Assembly: GCA_036429605.1 (NCBI GenBank)
Contig: CM071590.1
Coordinates: 3,968,001-4,032,000, forward strand
Source of the DNA: Cladobotryum mycophilum
Taxonomy: Eukaryota; Ascomycota; Sordariomycetes; Hypocreales; Hypocreaceae
Length of the DNA stretch: 64,000 bases
Direction of reading: 5' to 3'
Made by a program: the position numbers and the translations under genes. Each line of letters opens with the position of its first letter. Positions within the stretch are counted from its first letter, which is position 1. The notes under the pieces are model-generated. The model searched no databases, was not told the origin of the DNA, and saw nothing but the letters and a program-made list of their open reading frames with translations. Shown one piece after another: positions 1-11,062 of the stretch.

Positions 1-296
1 TTGTGTGATGAAGAGAGAAAGAAAGTCGTTACCTTGAGGCGGATGGTCGGTCGATATATATACTCAACCCTCGAGCGTAGATCTGCCAACCCATTATACA
101 AGTATTCCAAAGCATATCTCTATTTTTCTCTCCCCTTAACCAAGATAACCTCGACTCCACGACTCCACTGCCGAGATCCCAGTTCTTGCCAATTTGCATG
201 GGACCCATTTCACAGTCCAAGGGGGGAAGAGGGGACCTAGCTTGGGCTGGATCATCTAGACCGCTAACCCATGGGCAAGCATCTCCTCACATCTTG

Positions 297-312
297 GTGT
301 GTGTGTGTGTGT
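297..312. repeat. (GT)8 microsatellite
   Basis: Eight uninterrupted GT units read directly from the sequence, in intergenic DNA. Confidence 0.9.
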
Positions 313-836
313 ACAGCATCGGAGCACTGGATATCCGTACCAGTCTTCACGTACGTGTACGGAGAGGTATGGATGACAGAGGAGGCCCTAGTCATATTGA
401 CACCCCCTCCACCCCCTGTCAAAAGGAGGCTCTTCCACTTCATCCCCCATGTCGCTACCCACGATGCCAAGTAACTTGTACGGGTACGTTTTTTCCATTC
501 CCTGACTCTCACCGTCAAGATCATTGGACAAGGCCAGGATATTTTTCTTTTCCTTGGAACGGATTTCGGGCCCTCGGCACCATGCAGCGAAAGTCTTTTG
601 CCCAGGATATTTGCATTCCAACTCGAATGCCTCAAAAATTCATGTCCTTCATATTAGACTGACGTCAAAAGAACTGATCGCAATCTCTCTTCAAAGCTAT
701 AAGAAGAAGAAACCAAGTATCTCACAACCAAGACTCGGAGTTCTTGGGCTAAAATCCAATAATTCCCTAACAGCCAACCCCGATCACCACCTCGGTAGTC
801 GCCTCTCTCAATATGAAAGGAATTGTGGAGTATTCC

Positions 837-850
837 AAAAAAAAAAAAAA
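837..850. repeat. Poly-A run (14)
   Basis: Fourteen consecutive A on the plus strand within the gene-free left end. Confidence 0.9.
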
Positions 851-2638
851 CATCCCCATCCAACAGCACACAAAACAACGTGGGTCTGTGTAGCACCCCA
901 TGTCAAAATGTTCCCTTCCCCTTATCAAACTATATGTATGCAGACATCCGAATCGAGATGCCGCAGTCTCCTCTCCTCCCCCATGCATGTTCAGACCCAA
1001 CGAGACTCTTGTCCCAAATGAATGAATGAAAGCCACCCAGCGCCTCTCTCTCTTTCCTGAGCATGGATCACCACCGTGCACCCAACACGCTTTTGCCAGT
1101 ACAAGTATTTGCATTTCCGGTTATAGTATGCTTGACGTTATCATTCCTTCAGCTTCTTACTCATCCTCGCAATCCCTTGAGGTCGAGATTCCCGTTGTTG
1201 TCTCAAACAAAAGAAATCTTCATCCGGATAGTAGTCCTTTGTCTTATCAACAAGCCGTGCCGTGCTGAATCAAAAACAAAACGTTATTTATTTATTTTAT
1301 TTTCTTCTTTCTATGGCTTCCTTAGCCATTTGAAAGACATTATTATGCCCGCAGGGCTGCAAGCCAAGCGGAGCCAATAACATGACCTGAAAAGAGGGAT
1401 GATACAGAAAAAAGGAAGAATGAAATGAAAGACTTTGTTTCTTTTCTTTTTCGTTCAGGAGCCTCATACGCCACCCTGTCTACGGGGCGTCAGCCAGCTA
1501 ATCTTGAAAAAGAAAAAAAGGAAAGAAGTTGTAATTAATTTTTCTGTGGCTTTTTTTCTTCTCTCTCTCCTTGAGTTGTCTCAAGATGCAATGCAAGCAG
1601 GTGGCTTTAATCGAGTTGAGACAAATCATGAGTCGACAGAGACAACATTTGTGGCTGCATCCATCACAGGTAACGCAAGTTTCAACTCCCAACCAACGAC
1701 ACCGCACTCTTAGTTGGGGATATGAAGTTGGTCAGATACCCAAATCATTCATAGTTGGTAATATACGTGGGGCGGATGCTCCCGCACTCCAACATGCGTG
1801 CTTGTTGCAACCTCGTCTTAGACTTGGACGAGCACACGGCCGCTCAAAGGCAAAAACATGTCGAGACACTGCGTATTCCGTCTTTGCATTCCATTCCCGT
1901 TCCAGAGACAGGCCCAACGGGAACTTGTGCCTTCATGAGAATCGGGTGTGCGGGACAACGACGCCCCCTGGGTCTCGTTTAATCAGAGCAAACAGGGTCA
2001 AATACGGGCCCCGACGTTCCGCATCATGGACATTGACCTTTGTTACCGCTTTGGTCCAACACAGACCTGCCTTACCCTGGTCAGACCGGAACGGTTTATC
2101 CCCTGGCTCTTCTCCGCCTGGCAATGTCAATATGCAGCGCCACCGTAATTAAGCAAACGGAGCCGATTAGTATTCATGCCCATCCTGTTTACCCTGAACG
2201 GAGGTTGATTGAAATTAGGAATGACATCTGAAAATGGTATTGGAGATGAAAGAGAAAATTTCCCGACCTAATATTGGGTAGGTTCTAATGATTTTAAATT
2301 TGATAGTTTCTTGGCTATATGGATATGCGGATGTTCCCGGTTTTTGTTTATTGATCGTAATATTCCCCTAGACTTGGTTGGTGGCGTTGACAATAGAAAT
2401 CAACAATGCATTGATCAACACTTTATCGACTCAGACTTGCCTTTCCGACGTCACTGCTATTTTAGCATCACTCTTGGTATGACAGTTCACCCGAACAAAA
2501 GGGTTAGCTGCAAGCAGCAAACACACAATTGTTCACTGGTGTGATGTCAATGAGTTGCAATAGCTCGGAAGTATCTGATTCATCATCATCGCCGATCTTG
2601 TTGAACAATAACGAGACACTTGTCTCTATTCCTATCCA

Positions 2639-4475
2639 TTAGGAAAGAAGAGTGGTTCCCTTGACCTTGCCGCTTTCCATCTTGGCCGTCCTAGCCCCAA
2701 ATTGTATCTACAAGTAGGGTGAGTTGCTGTGTCAATACAGGGTAGAGCAGGAGATATTGAGAGACGACTTACTGCTCGCTTCTTCTCGGCTGCAACCAAG
2801 ACCATGCCAAGCTGATCTGCGAGGAGGCGCAGTACTCGTTTCCCGGGTTCGAGCTCACATGCGCCTCCGTGATTGCCGAAGTCGCATTTCTCCCATGTGG
2901 GCAGTTCAATTGCCCACTTGACCAGACTTTCGTCTAGATAGGGAAATCTCACTTCCCTGCTCCAATGTGCCATGACTCTATCATCCCGTCCCAGGTTCCG
3001 TTTACCCAGACGGCTAACGTCCAGCTGCAGCTCGTCTATGAGACCGGGATAACCGCTCCGAGTATAGGCAGTTGCATGTCGAATGTATCCACCAAATAGT
3101 TCGTCTGCACCAAGGCCAGATAGCAACACACGAGCTGTTGTGCTGTAGGGTTGAGGATTTGAGTCGATATCGGTTTGGCCAATGCCCTCCCCTCTTGCAG
3201 CAAAGTACAGCGCATAGGCAATGGACAGATCCATCTCCGTGTTATGGGGGTAAATTAGGTCTATTACGTCGCCCCGATGAGCCGACGCGACTGCATAGGG
3301 AACATTAATCTGCGCCCTTTGTCAGTACGGCTATGAGTGGCACTTCGGGGACGTGCAAGCCTACTGTGATGAACCGCCACCGCCTCTCTGGGCACACCGC
3401 CATCAACTCTGCAAATGACCTTCTCCCGGTCACCCGGTCAGGACAAAGCTCGTAGAGTTCTTCAGGAGACAGCTTTGTATTCTGAGACGCGATCCTGGGG
3501 TTCTCAAATGCCACGTTGAGTAGGTCGATGACCTGATCTGAGGGCAGGAGGTCACTTGCCATCCGGGCCAGTACGGTGCAATCCAATCCACCCGAGAAAA
3601 GAATCGCCACCCGCGCATCTGATGGGGAGGCATTTGGTGGAACCGGCACGTTCAAGACCCGTAGTTGAAGGGATGCAACTAGATGGTCACGGAGCCGCTG
3701 CACCGGGAGGGATTCCCTAGCCAGTGGGGTAGACTGTTCTGAAATGGCAGTGTTGAAGACACCAATGCTTGAAACCTGAGTGGGTAAGTGCACGAATTGC
3801 ATTTTCGTATTTAGTTCGCAGCGAACCTCAGGTCAAATCCGGATGACATACCAAAGCTTCGTCTTCATTCCAATTGTGTCTGATGGGGAGCAAATTGTGC
3901 GCCGAGTTAGCTTCATCAAGTTGAATGGTATAGCACCCGTCCGCTTCAACCTCTGCCCAGCCTACCGCGGGCACATCGGCGATGCTGGAGAGTGAAAATT
4001 CGTCTCCTTGCTTCACCAACAGCGATCGCCTTCCTAAGCGATCGCGTCCATAGTACAGACGGTTGGTGGGTTTATCAAGATATATGAAAGCAAAAGGTCC
4101 ATCGATAGAACGGAGCGCGTTTAGGACACTGTCCTTGCCGCCTTCAATGCCAGCAGTGTTCAGCATGGAGAAGACAGCCTCGCCATCATTTCCCTCGACG
4201 AGGTCATCACGAATCTTCCAAGCCTCGCCATTCCAACATAATACAGATCCAGTGTCCTGGTTCACAAGAGGTTGTTTTGTGACGTGGTCACCGCGTAGTG
4301 ATAGGACAGTAGCAGTGAAGGACAACGATAGAGGTTGCTCCCCAGCAGCTTTGTTGAGTTGCACCTCTACAGTTCCAAGGTGATCCGGTCCACGATTCCG
4401 GAGATGACGCTCCACATTTGGCGTCAGCTTGTGAGGGCCTGCATTATGTGAAATGACGGCGTGTATGCCGCACAT
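2639..4475 (-). CDS. Asparagine synthetase domain-containing protein (ASNSD1-like)
   Basis: Four exons: 4475-3852, 3775-3365, 3309-2773 and 2707-2639, giving 546 residues. The start is fixed by the MCGI sequence: Cys2 is the nucleophile of class-II glutamine amidotransferase domains once Met is removed. Residues 1 to about 205 form that domain, with the RNRGPD motif near the N-terminus. The ATP-pyrophosphatase (PP-loop) half follows, with SGGLD at about 269-273 and SGLGADE at about 409-415. Introns of 76, 55 and 65 bp restore the family sequences VSSIGVFN, ITINVPY and RAIQFG across the joins. The LSGLGADELFGGY region and the short tail are typical of ASNSD1 (yeast YML096W type) rather than true Asn1/Asn2. 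The family's cellular role is poorly defined, so assignment as an asparagine-forming enzyme is not claimed. No catalytic residue is visibly missing. Confidence 0.9.
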
Positions 4476-5546
4476 TTTCGTGCCTTGGGAGCGTGATGTT
4501 AAACCTGGCGAAGGATTGAGCTGAAGGGTTTGGGGGCACCACAGCTGTTGGGAAGTTTCAGTACCGTGCCGTCCATGTGTCTCGCACCGCCACAGTCCCA
4601 TGACACGCTAAGTTTCATGCGCCACATCCATCTGCAAGAACTCCTGAATAGTGAAACGATTCGACATCTGAATGCATCTTCATGGGCAACAAAAATCGTT
4701 TCTCAAAAATAGACTCCGAAGTATGGAATCTGCAATCACAGTTTGAATAGTAATCGACGATGGAACTCTCCGTCTGACCACATGAGACCCGGAATTCGCA
4801 CGTACATTTGCAGTGAGACAGAGCGGTGTCTCCCTCGGATAAGCGAGAACCTGATTTGCTGATGTACGAAGTGATAGGGTGTTTCTGGTAAGATATACTA
4901 CTACAGTGCCTAAGACGGATTACTTGTATGCTTTATATGATTAGCAGCACCTGGTCAAAACTATACAGGCACTGCAAATCTCATCAACCGGTCTCTACCT
5001 CATATTAACGCGATGATATGTCGGCGACAGCCCCATGATCGTTGCAATCTTCTATCAAGGTGAAAGCAATAGTAAGAAAGATATTCCAGCTTCATCTATT
5101 CTTGTTTCAAACTGCAGCCAATTTTTTTTATTAGGCCTCGCTGACCAAGCGCCGTTGCTATTTGCAGACCTTAATATACATCTGCATGTCGATCATCCGC
5201 TCAGCCTCCGGATTTCCCCAAGACACACCTCAAGCCTAATGCGTATAAGCACTCAGGAACCAAAGCTTGTCGAAATCTCACCTCTCCGGCCATGGCGTCA
5301 CGCCGGCAATCCTTCTAGAGGGGATGATCCAAGCCCAAAGACCCCCCGCTAAAAAAGACGGTTATCGGTATTTTTGTGTCGACGAGTCGATGGAGTGTCT
5401 CGGAGCATAGAAATGAGTGCCGCCGAGATGGCATTTAAAGGAGTATATATAACTTGTGATGATGTTCATCTTCCAATCCTGCTATTCACTCTCATCATCC
5501 AAGATCATCTCTGAATCACAAACAATACCCACCAAAACAAGCAACA
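4476..5546. other. Divergent intergenic region between ASNSD1-like gene and esterase gene
   Basis: This holds the upstream regions of two divergently transcribed genes. A TATA-like element lies near the esterase side at 5444-5452. A 105-codon frame at 5035-5352 has no recognisable features and is treated as spurious. Confidence 0.6.
5444..5452 (+). promoter_or_regulatory. TATA-like box of the esterase gene
   Basis: The sequence TATATATAA lies 95 bp upstream of the ATG at 5547. This position suits a fungal TATA element with a short 5' leader. It is inferred from sequence and position only. Confidence 0.5.
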
Positions 5547-6382
5547 ATGGCTCCCGTTCTACAGTCTCTCGGTCAATGGACCATTGTCGGTCTCGCTCTG
5601 GTGTCAAGTGGTACGAATCAATAGCCTCACTTCCAAACATAGAAGAGGGAGAGGAAGAAGAAGAAAAGGCTTTCTCGCTGACAAAAAATAGTCCAGGCTA
5701 CCGCGATGCCCATACAAGCATCTGTAGACACTACCAAGCCTGACTTGCGCCTCATGCCCCTCGGCGCGTCCATCACCATGGGCTGGCTCTCCACTGACGG
5801 CAACGGCTACCGCAAGGACCTGTTCGATCTCCTTACCGGTGACGGCTTCAACGTCGACATGGTTGGCTCCCGCCACGATGGGAACATGACGGACAACCGG
5901 GACGAAGGCTGGTACGGCTACCGCATCAAGGAAGTCGAGGACAAGGCCAAGCTCTCTGTTCCCCAGTTCCTGCCCAACCTGTTCACCATCAACGCCGGCA
6001 CCAATGATTGTGCTCAGGACTATGACCTCCCCCATGTCGGTGACCGCCTGGACGACATGCTCGAGTACCTCTGGTCCGCCTCCCCCGAGCCACCCTCATC
6101 CTGTCCACCCTCATCATCAACCTCAACGCCACGACCGAGGCCCGCGTCGAGCAAGTCAACCAAGTCATCCGCAGCCTCGCCAAGAAGAAGCAACAGGAGC
6201 ACAAACGCATCGTCCTCGTAGACATGCACTCCTCCGCCGGTCCTCAGAAGACAGACATGGCTGACCCTACTCACCCCAATGACCACGGATACCAATTGAT
6301 GGCAAACCTGTGGTTCAAGGGCATTAAGGAAGCGTTTTCCAGGGGCTTCATCCAGCATCCCCAGACGCTACCCTCTCAATGA
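5547..6382 (+). pseudogene. SGNH/GDSL esterase (CE3 acetylxylan esterase-like) with a frameshift
   Basis: Exon 1 is 5547-5610, encoding a hydrophobic signal-like start (WTIVGLALVSS). An 81 bp intron (5611-5691) follows, and exon 2 begins at 5692. The protein carries SGNH blocks: GASITMG (block I serine), GTND (block III) and DPTHPNDHGY (block V Asp/His). This is the layout of CE3 acetylxylan esterases and related secreted SGNH hydrolases. At the run of five C at 6082-6086 the frame breaks. Family sequence continues one frame over (RATLILSTLI onward) to a TGA at 6380-6382. One missing C in that run would explain it, and the intact protein would be about 251 residues. No GT-AG pair nearby could bridge the break. 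Unrepaired, translation runs into unrelated Pro/Ser-rich residues and stops near 6221, losing the catalytic Asp/His. It is either a recent pseudogene or a homopolymer sequencing error. Confidence 0.8.
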
Positions 6383-7150
6383 GGATGCGCGGGGGAAGTC
6401 ATCCATGTTCCAACCCCACGATTTCGGGGTCCCCCCAACGCCAGCGGCCACTTAGCCAACAGATGTTTCCTCTCTCGCACTGGGACGTGTAGATTATTTT
6501 GTCAAGGTAGCTTTGGTCTCGACCATGGGTTTACTGGCTTTGCTTCAGTCCGTTTTGTAAATAGGATACGAAAAAGGATAGTTGATAGACTAAGATAATT
6601 ACAATAGAAGTTTTATGCTCATATATATTCAACCTCTCGGAGTCTTTAAGAAACACTTCACCTCACACTATTTACTCTCGCCCCAGCGAAGGATCGATCT
6701 TTATCAATAAGTAAACTCTTGCAAAATAGGCACAACAAATACCATCAAGTGCTTAGCTTTCATTGTTGATACATCATCTGGAGAGTTGGATAATATTTCC
6801 GGTTAATAGCACCAATGCTAGAAAAGGACAACTAAGTAAGTACTGGAGAAGGCCCATAGTCGGCTGGATCAAAGTACCCATCTGAGCATCTTAATTGAAG
6901 CATTTCGAGATGAAGTAAATACACTACTGGAGTAGCAGAGCAAGTCAGACACCAGCCTCATCAAACATCACAACTATACCTCATCCAAACTCATAATTTG
7001 AACCCCATACCATAGGCGATGAACGCCTAGCTCCGTAAAGTGTAAACTTTCACTCTCCTACATGGCCGATGCGAGTCCAACATCTTGGACGTAGGGTTCG
7101 TCACCGACCGCAATCCTTGATAACTCATTCCCTTTCCCCCGACAACTCAA
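6383..7150. other. Intergenic region before the tRNA cluster
   Basis: 3' flank of the esterase gene and 5' flank of the first tRNA-Glu. No coding sequence or repeat stands out. Confidence 0.6.
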
Positions 7151-7234
7151 TCCGATATGGTGTAGTGGCTAACATCGCTCGCTCTCAACATTTCGAGTGC
7201 CGAGCAGCCCGGGGTTCGATTCCCCGTATCGGAG
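7151..7234 (+). tRNA. tRNA-Glu(CTC) with a 12-nt intron
   Basis: The 7-bp acceptor stem TCCGATA/TATCGGA is perfect, with discriminator G. The D arm (GGTGTAGTGGCTAACATC) and the T arm with GGTTCGATTCC are intact. The anticodon stem is GCTCG/CGAGC around loop CTCTCA-C, giving anticodon CTC. Twelve bases sit between positions 37 and 38, the canonical nuclear tRNA intron site. Mature length is 72 nt before CCA. A second copy lies 190 bp downstream. Confidence 0.95.
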
Positions 7235-7423
7235 TCGCCGAATCTTTTTGACTTGTTCTAATGGACCCTCCTAATCGATATCCGTGAGATGGACCCTTGG
7301 ATCTCGAATCTTTTTTTTATACATAGTCCAACGCCACTATAGATCCACCATCGTGACCGTTATCTATCACTTGGGCTCGGACCTCGCCAAGCAGAGGATT
7401 ACAGCTCAAGAAAAGCTCATCCA
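7235..7423. other. Spacer between the two tRNA-Glu genes
   Basis: A 189 bp spacer with a T-rich run about 75 bp after the first tRNA (7312-7318), which could serve as a backup Pol III terminator. No gene was seen. Confidence 0.5.
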
Positions 7424-7512
7424 TCCGATATGGTGTAGTGGCTAACATCGCTCGCTCTCATTCATCTCTTTGAGTTACCGAGCAGCCCGGGGTTCGATTC
7501 CCCGTATCGGAG
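7424..7512 (+). tRNA. tRNA-Glu(CTC) with a 17-nt intron
   Basis: The mature sequence appears identical to the copy at 7151-7234: same acceptor stem, anticodon CTC, T loop TTCGATT and 72-nt mature length. The intron after position 37 is 17 nt and differs in sequence from the 12-nt intron of the first copy. A tandem duplication followed by intron divergence is the simplest explanation. Confidence 0.95.
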
Positions 7513-8074
7513 ATCATCTACGAGTTTCTCTTTTTGCTGGCGGGGGAGGATTGTGAGTCGGGTGCGAAGTAGAAAATTTAGCGTCTATTCATACTCGATG
7601 TGCTAGTAAGAGCATGACAAATGGATTCCTTGTGCATAAAATCCTCGACATATGTACCACGGCCGTCGCCGGAACTGGTTGCACGGGAGAAGACATACCA
7701 TGCCACGGCATGAGGTTCGATATAAAGCCTTTGCGTCATAAAAAAACCGCAGACTTCTCAGAAGCTCTTCGAACCACTGGGCCTTGTCAGTGGGGAAAGT
7801 ACTTTCCCAGTCGATATCCATGGGAATGTGCTTAATGAAGAAGGCGAGATTCTGGTCATGTAATGCTATACCCGAACAATGAGGGGATCGCGGAGATGCC
7901 TTGAGCTTGCACAAATAACAAGTTATGCCGTCATGGGCATAAAGCACATAGCATAGACAATTAAGAATAAGCCAAGGCAAACTTTATTAGTCCTCATAGT
8001 ACAATGTAGATGAGGAATGGAGGGTGGGTATTGGTGTAGTTGGTAGATACTGCAGAGTTATTTATATAGACGGT
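7513..8074. other. Intergenic region within the tRNA cluster
   Basis: A minus-strand frame at 7603-7980 contains a plausible-looking stretch (FIKHIPMDIDW) but I recognise no family, so it is not called as a gene. Near 8032-8052 a short segment resembles a tRNA D-arm (GTGTAGTTGGTAGATAC), possibly another tRNA relic. Confidence 0.4.
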
Positions 8075-8186
8075 ACCCGATTAGCTGAGTTGATAGAGTA
8101 TTAGACTCTCAAGAGATGTATACTCTGCCGTACTCCGTAACAGTGGTAGTATCTTAAGCTTACAGTTTCAACCCCTGCATTGGGCT
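8075..8186 (+). pseudogene. Degenerate tRNA (tRNA-Lys-like) with about 40-50 extra bases
   Basis: Both ends read as a tRNA: ACCCGAT at the 5' side and ATTGGGCT at the 3' side form a near-complete acceptor stem with one A-C mismatch. The D arm (TTAGCTGAGTTGATAGAG) and a T-loop-like TTTCAAC are present. The left half matches nuclear tRNA-Lys by eye. The would-be anticodon loop reads CTCTCAA, the T stem has mismatches, and about 45 bases interrupt the anticodon region. Those bases include one copy of TACTCCGTA. Several differences are C-to-T or G-to-A. A functional tRNA with a long intron is less likely but not excluded. Confidence 0.45.
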
Positions 8187-8722
8187 TTTGCTAGAGCACC
8201 AAGGTTTGAGAGGTCAAACCGAGGGCTGTTTCGTAACTGTTGACAAGGACACACTTTTCTTTGTTCTACCTAGGTGTGCCTGTCTACAAGGGGTCTCTAC
8301 GTTGGAACTACTAACCTTTACTTCACAAGAGATGAAAGAGCACTAAAGATCTGAGTGGGATACTGTTCTAGTCATTCGCCTGAAGTAGAAGTAAACGTCT
8401 ATCCCCCTTGGTCCAAATCTGGACGTTGCAAACCAGTTGTTCCGTGCGTATCCAAAGCTATTCTGCTTCCGCCACCTCAGGGCGATACTCTGCCCTTTCA
8501 TACAGCTCATTTTAGAAAATAAAAAAAGGCTCGCGCTAATGGGGCCAAAGGAAAACAAAAACAAAGTAGGGCTTCCTTAAGTGATGAAGCCCAATACATT
8601 AAGAGTAATAAACACCTTCGTCAAGTCGTTAAGTAAACACGGTTAACTGGGTGATGAGCAATGCAAACTCAATTGCATAACGAGTCGCTTATCTTCATCG
8701 TTAAATCTCCTCATCACCCCTT
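8187..8722. other. Intergenic region downstream of the C2H2 gene
   Basis: 3' flank of the zinc-finger gene. Minus-strand frames here are short and have no recognisable content. No RNA gene was seen. Confidence 0.5.
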
Positions 8723-11062
8723 TTATTCCTGAAATGTGTGATAATCCAGATTGTACAATTGTTGGAAGATGTCCTGGGACGATTGAGAGAAACCAAGGTT
8801 GGCACTTGGAATCTCCGCCGCCGGCATTTCGCCAAACAGCGATTGGAAGTTGGCTTTACCGACGGCCGTGGGAAACAGTTGGAAATCAACACCATCTGTT
8901 CCAAACGACTCGTCAAAGCCTTCATCGACTTCACGAAGTGAGGTCGGGGTGTAAAGCACAGCGTTCTGCTGACCAGTAGGAGAGAAATGTGGCTGGTTCA
9001 CGACCGGGGCGATCATGCAAGGCTGTTGCTGATACATGGGCAGCTGCTGGTGTGGCATCATCTTATTATAGAGTTGCTCGGGAGTTGGCAGCTGTGCGGG
9101 GATCTGAACGGGAGCAGCGTAAATGTCCTCATCGTTAATGATAAACGTGGATCCATTCTGATACGGAGGATACTGCTCGTACGAAGTAGCCGAAGCGGGA
9201 GAGGGGTTTTCCAATGCAAGATCCAGATCCATGGTATCAATGGTATCAGGCTGGAGACCGTAGGTTGAGAGCCAGTCTGCCTCATTTGGATAGAGAGGGA
9301 AATCATTGGGCATCATCTGGGCCACGGTCTCCCCGGGAGGAGTAGGCACGCTGTATGATGGAGTGGTGGATGGGGTAGAAATGCTGCCAAGAGGAGGTGT
9401 CTGTTGGACAGAAGCGCCAGCGTTGGAAGGAAGCTTCTTGCCGTTTGTCTTGGTGCGGACATAAGTCCATCCGTGAGCCTTTTCCATGTGTTGTTTGCAG
9501 TTGGACTCTCGCTTCGACTTGTAGGGGCAAGGCTTGAACAAACACTCGTACATGGCTGGGGCGTCCGAGTGCTTATCGTTGATGTGGCGGTCCATCTCCT
9601 TCTCTGTAGGCCAGCCATAATCGTGGTACTTGCAAGTAGGGATGGGGCACTTCCAGGGACGAGAGTGTGTTTTCTCGTGCTTAGTGAGGTCACATGGGCG
9701 CTTGAACTCCTTGGTGCACCCAGGTTCGCGGCATCGCTTGGGTGCCAACTCCTCTGGGCTGGCGTTCTTCTTTCGGCGGGCCATGGAGCGCATGATTTCC
9801 TCCTCATCCTCGCGCTGCTCGCTCAAAGAACGCTTCAACTGAGCGGGGGATTCATTCAAATCAATAACCTCACCGGTAGCCATGGAGATGGCGGTACCAT
9901 CCTTCTTGATGCGGACGAGCTCAGCGGGGCGACCATTCTCAGCGATGCCACCGTGAAGTCTGATCTCATCGGATCTTTGTGGGTTGTTAGTGGGGTAGTC
10001 CAGTGGCACGAAACGTGGTACATACTGGTCAAGGTCCATATCGTCTGACAGGCCGCCCTTGTCTTTGGCGGCAGCGAGTTGTCTTCCGTACTGGTAGATT
10101 TGTTCCTTCAAGTCGAGGAAGTAGCCGTTAGTGTAAGGTCGATCGCCGGGCCGGACTTGTTCGCGGTCGGTTAAAAATTCGACGGTTGCTTGAATGCATC
10201 GGATTGACGTGAGACAGAAGTCAAGGTACAAGGCGGCGGTCTTGGCCTTCTCCTTTTTGCGCAATGTCCGATAAGCATCTCCCCAAACGCCATCATCAGT
10301 TAGAAGTTGACTTACTGGTGCCATGAAGACGAGGGTCTTCTCAAGATCTCGCAAACAAATAATCTCCTTGGATCGGATACGTCGAGGTACATCCAAAATA
10401 ATGGGTTCAAAATCCTTCAGGGTGGGCTTCTCAAGGAGGGGTCGGAGGGTGTGTTCGCGAATACGATTGATGGCTCTGCGGCCCAGGCTGGGCAACAATG
10501 CGGTGGTGCTCGAAGCAGCCGACCGGGTTAGGGCAGTCGCCTGCGGCTTACCACTCTTCTTTGCTGTCTCAGCGGCAACACACTTTTCATTTGTAGACAC
10601 AACAGAGCTGCCAATGCCACTGTCGGAGGCATGATCCTTGGTCTTGCGAACCGAGCGGGGGCGCAGAACGCGGCGCTCTTGTGCTTGAGCCATGACAGGG
10701 TCGACAACGGGAAGTTCTAGGAAGCCACGAGGAATTGGCAGATTGATGTCTCGAAGAGACTTCTTCTTCTTGGGAGTCTTGTCTGACAAGGAGAGGTGCT
10801 CGGTCTTGGCGAGAGCCTCGTCGATGTCGTTGAGCGTCATAGCAATGCGACGACGGTTGGCATCAACAACATCATCGAAGTGAGATTGCGATCTTGTCAA
10901 GCGAGGAGGAGTAAAGTCGTCGTCGGAGATTGAGGGAGATGTAGGTGAATGGAAAGTGGCACCTTTGCGAAGGGCCGTGGTAGTTTTAAGTGATAGGCCA
11001 TTCTCGCAATCGGTTCCCGGGCGAGTCACCGGAGCCCTTCGGCGGGGGTTTGAGAAGGACAT
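8723..11062 (-). CDS. C2H2 zinc-finger protein, probable transcription factor
   Basis: One uninterrupted exon of 779 residues. A basic, Ser/Pro-rich N-terminus is followed by a predicted helical region (about 190-350) containing RRIRSKEIICLRDLEKTL and an YLDFCLTSIRCIQ segment. The zinc fingers lie at about 443-528: a classical C-x4-C...H-x3-H finger beginning CREPGC, then two looser fingers (CPIPTCKYHDYGW...H-x4-H and CLFKPCPY...H-x4-H) ending at HMEKAHGW. The C-terminal 250 residues are Pro/Gln/Asn-rich and acidic, as in activation regions. It should act in the nucleus as a sequence-specific regulator. I do not recognise a named orthologue. The first ATG of the frame (MSFSNPRRR) is used. Almost 5 kb upstream has no gene, so a long 5' leader or large regulatory region is possible. 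Confidence 0.85.
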   Translation of the reverse strand: MSFSNPRRRAPVTRPGTDCENGLSLKTTTALRKGATFHSPTSPSISDDDFTPPRLTRSQSHFDDVVDANRRRIAMTLNDIDEALAKTEHLSLSDKTPKKKKSLRDINLPIPRGFLELPVVDPVMAQAQERRVLRPRSVRKTKDHASDSGIGSSVVSTNEKCVAAETAKKSGKPQATALTRSAASSTTALLPSLGRRAINRIREHTLRPLLEKPTLKDFEPIILDVPRRIRSKEIICLRDLEKTLVFMAPVSQLLTDDGVWGDAYRTLRKKEKAKTAALYLDFCLTSIRCIQATVEFLTDREQVRPGDRPYTNGYFLDLKEQIYQYGRQLAAAKDKGGLSDDMDLDQYVPRFVPLDYPTNNPQRSDEIRLHGGIAENGRPAELVRIKKDGTAISMATGEVIDLNESPAQLKRSLSEQREDEEEIMRSMARRKKNASPEELAPKRCREPGCTKEFKRPCDLTKHEKTHSRPWKCPIPTCKYHDYGWPTEKEMDRHINDKHSDAPAMYECLFKPCPYKSKRESNCKQHMEKAHGWTYVRTKTNGKKLPSNAGASVQQTPPLGSISTPSTTPSYSVPTPPGETVAQMMPNDFPLYPNEADWLSTYGLQPDTIDTMDLDLALENPSPASATSYEQYPPYQNGSTFIINDEDIYAAPVQIPAQLPTPEQLYNKMMPHQQLPMYQQQPCMIAPVVNQPHFSPTGQQNAVLYTPTSLREVDEGFDESFGTDGVDFQLFPTAVGKANFQSLFGEMPAAEIPSANLGFSQSSQDIFQQLYNLDYHTFQE

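Larger units (their letters stand above)
1..2638. other. Intergenic region, no gene recognised
   Basis: Open frames here are short, overlap on both strands and show no recognisable domain or splice-joined family sequence. The stretch contains a (GT)8 tract at 297-312 and a run of 14 A at 837-850. The left part may be downstream sequence of a gene outside the window. I see nothing else I can name. Confidence 0.6.

Noticed and set aside
7603..7980. Minus-strand frame of 125 codons with a protein-like central stretch
   Set aside because: No family recognised, no clear splice structure, and it lies in a tRNA cluster with decayed sequence; left as uncalled.
9404..10048. 214-codon plus-strand frame
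   Set aside because: It is the antisense shadow of the C2H2 zinc-finger coding sequence.
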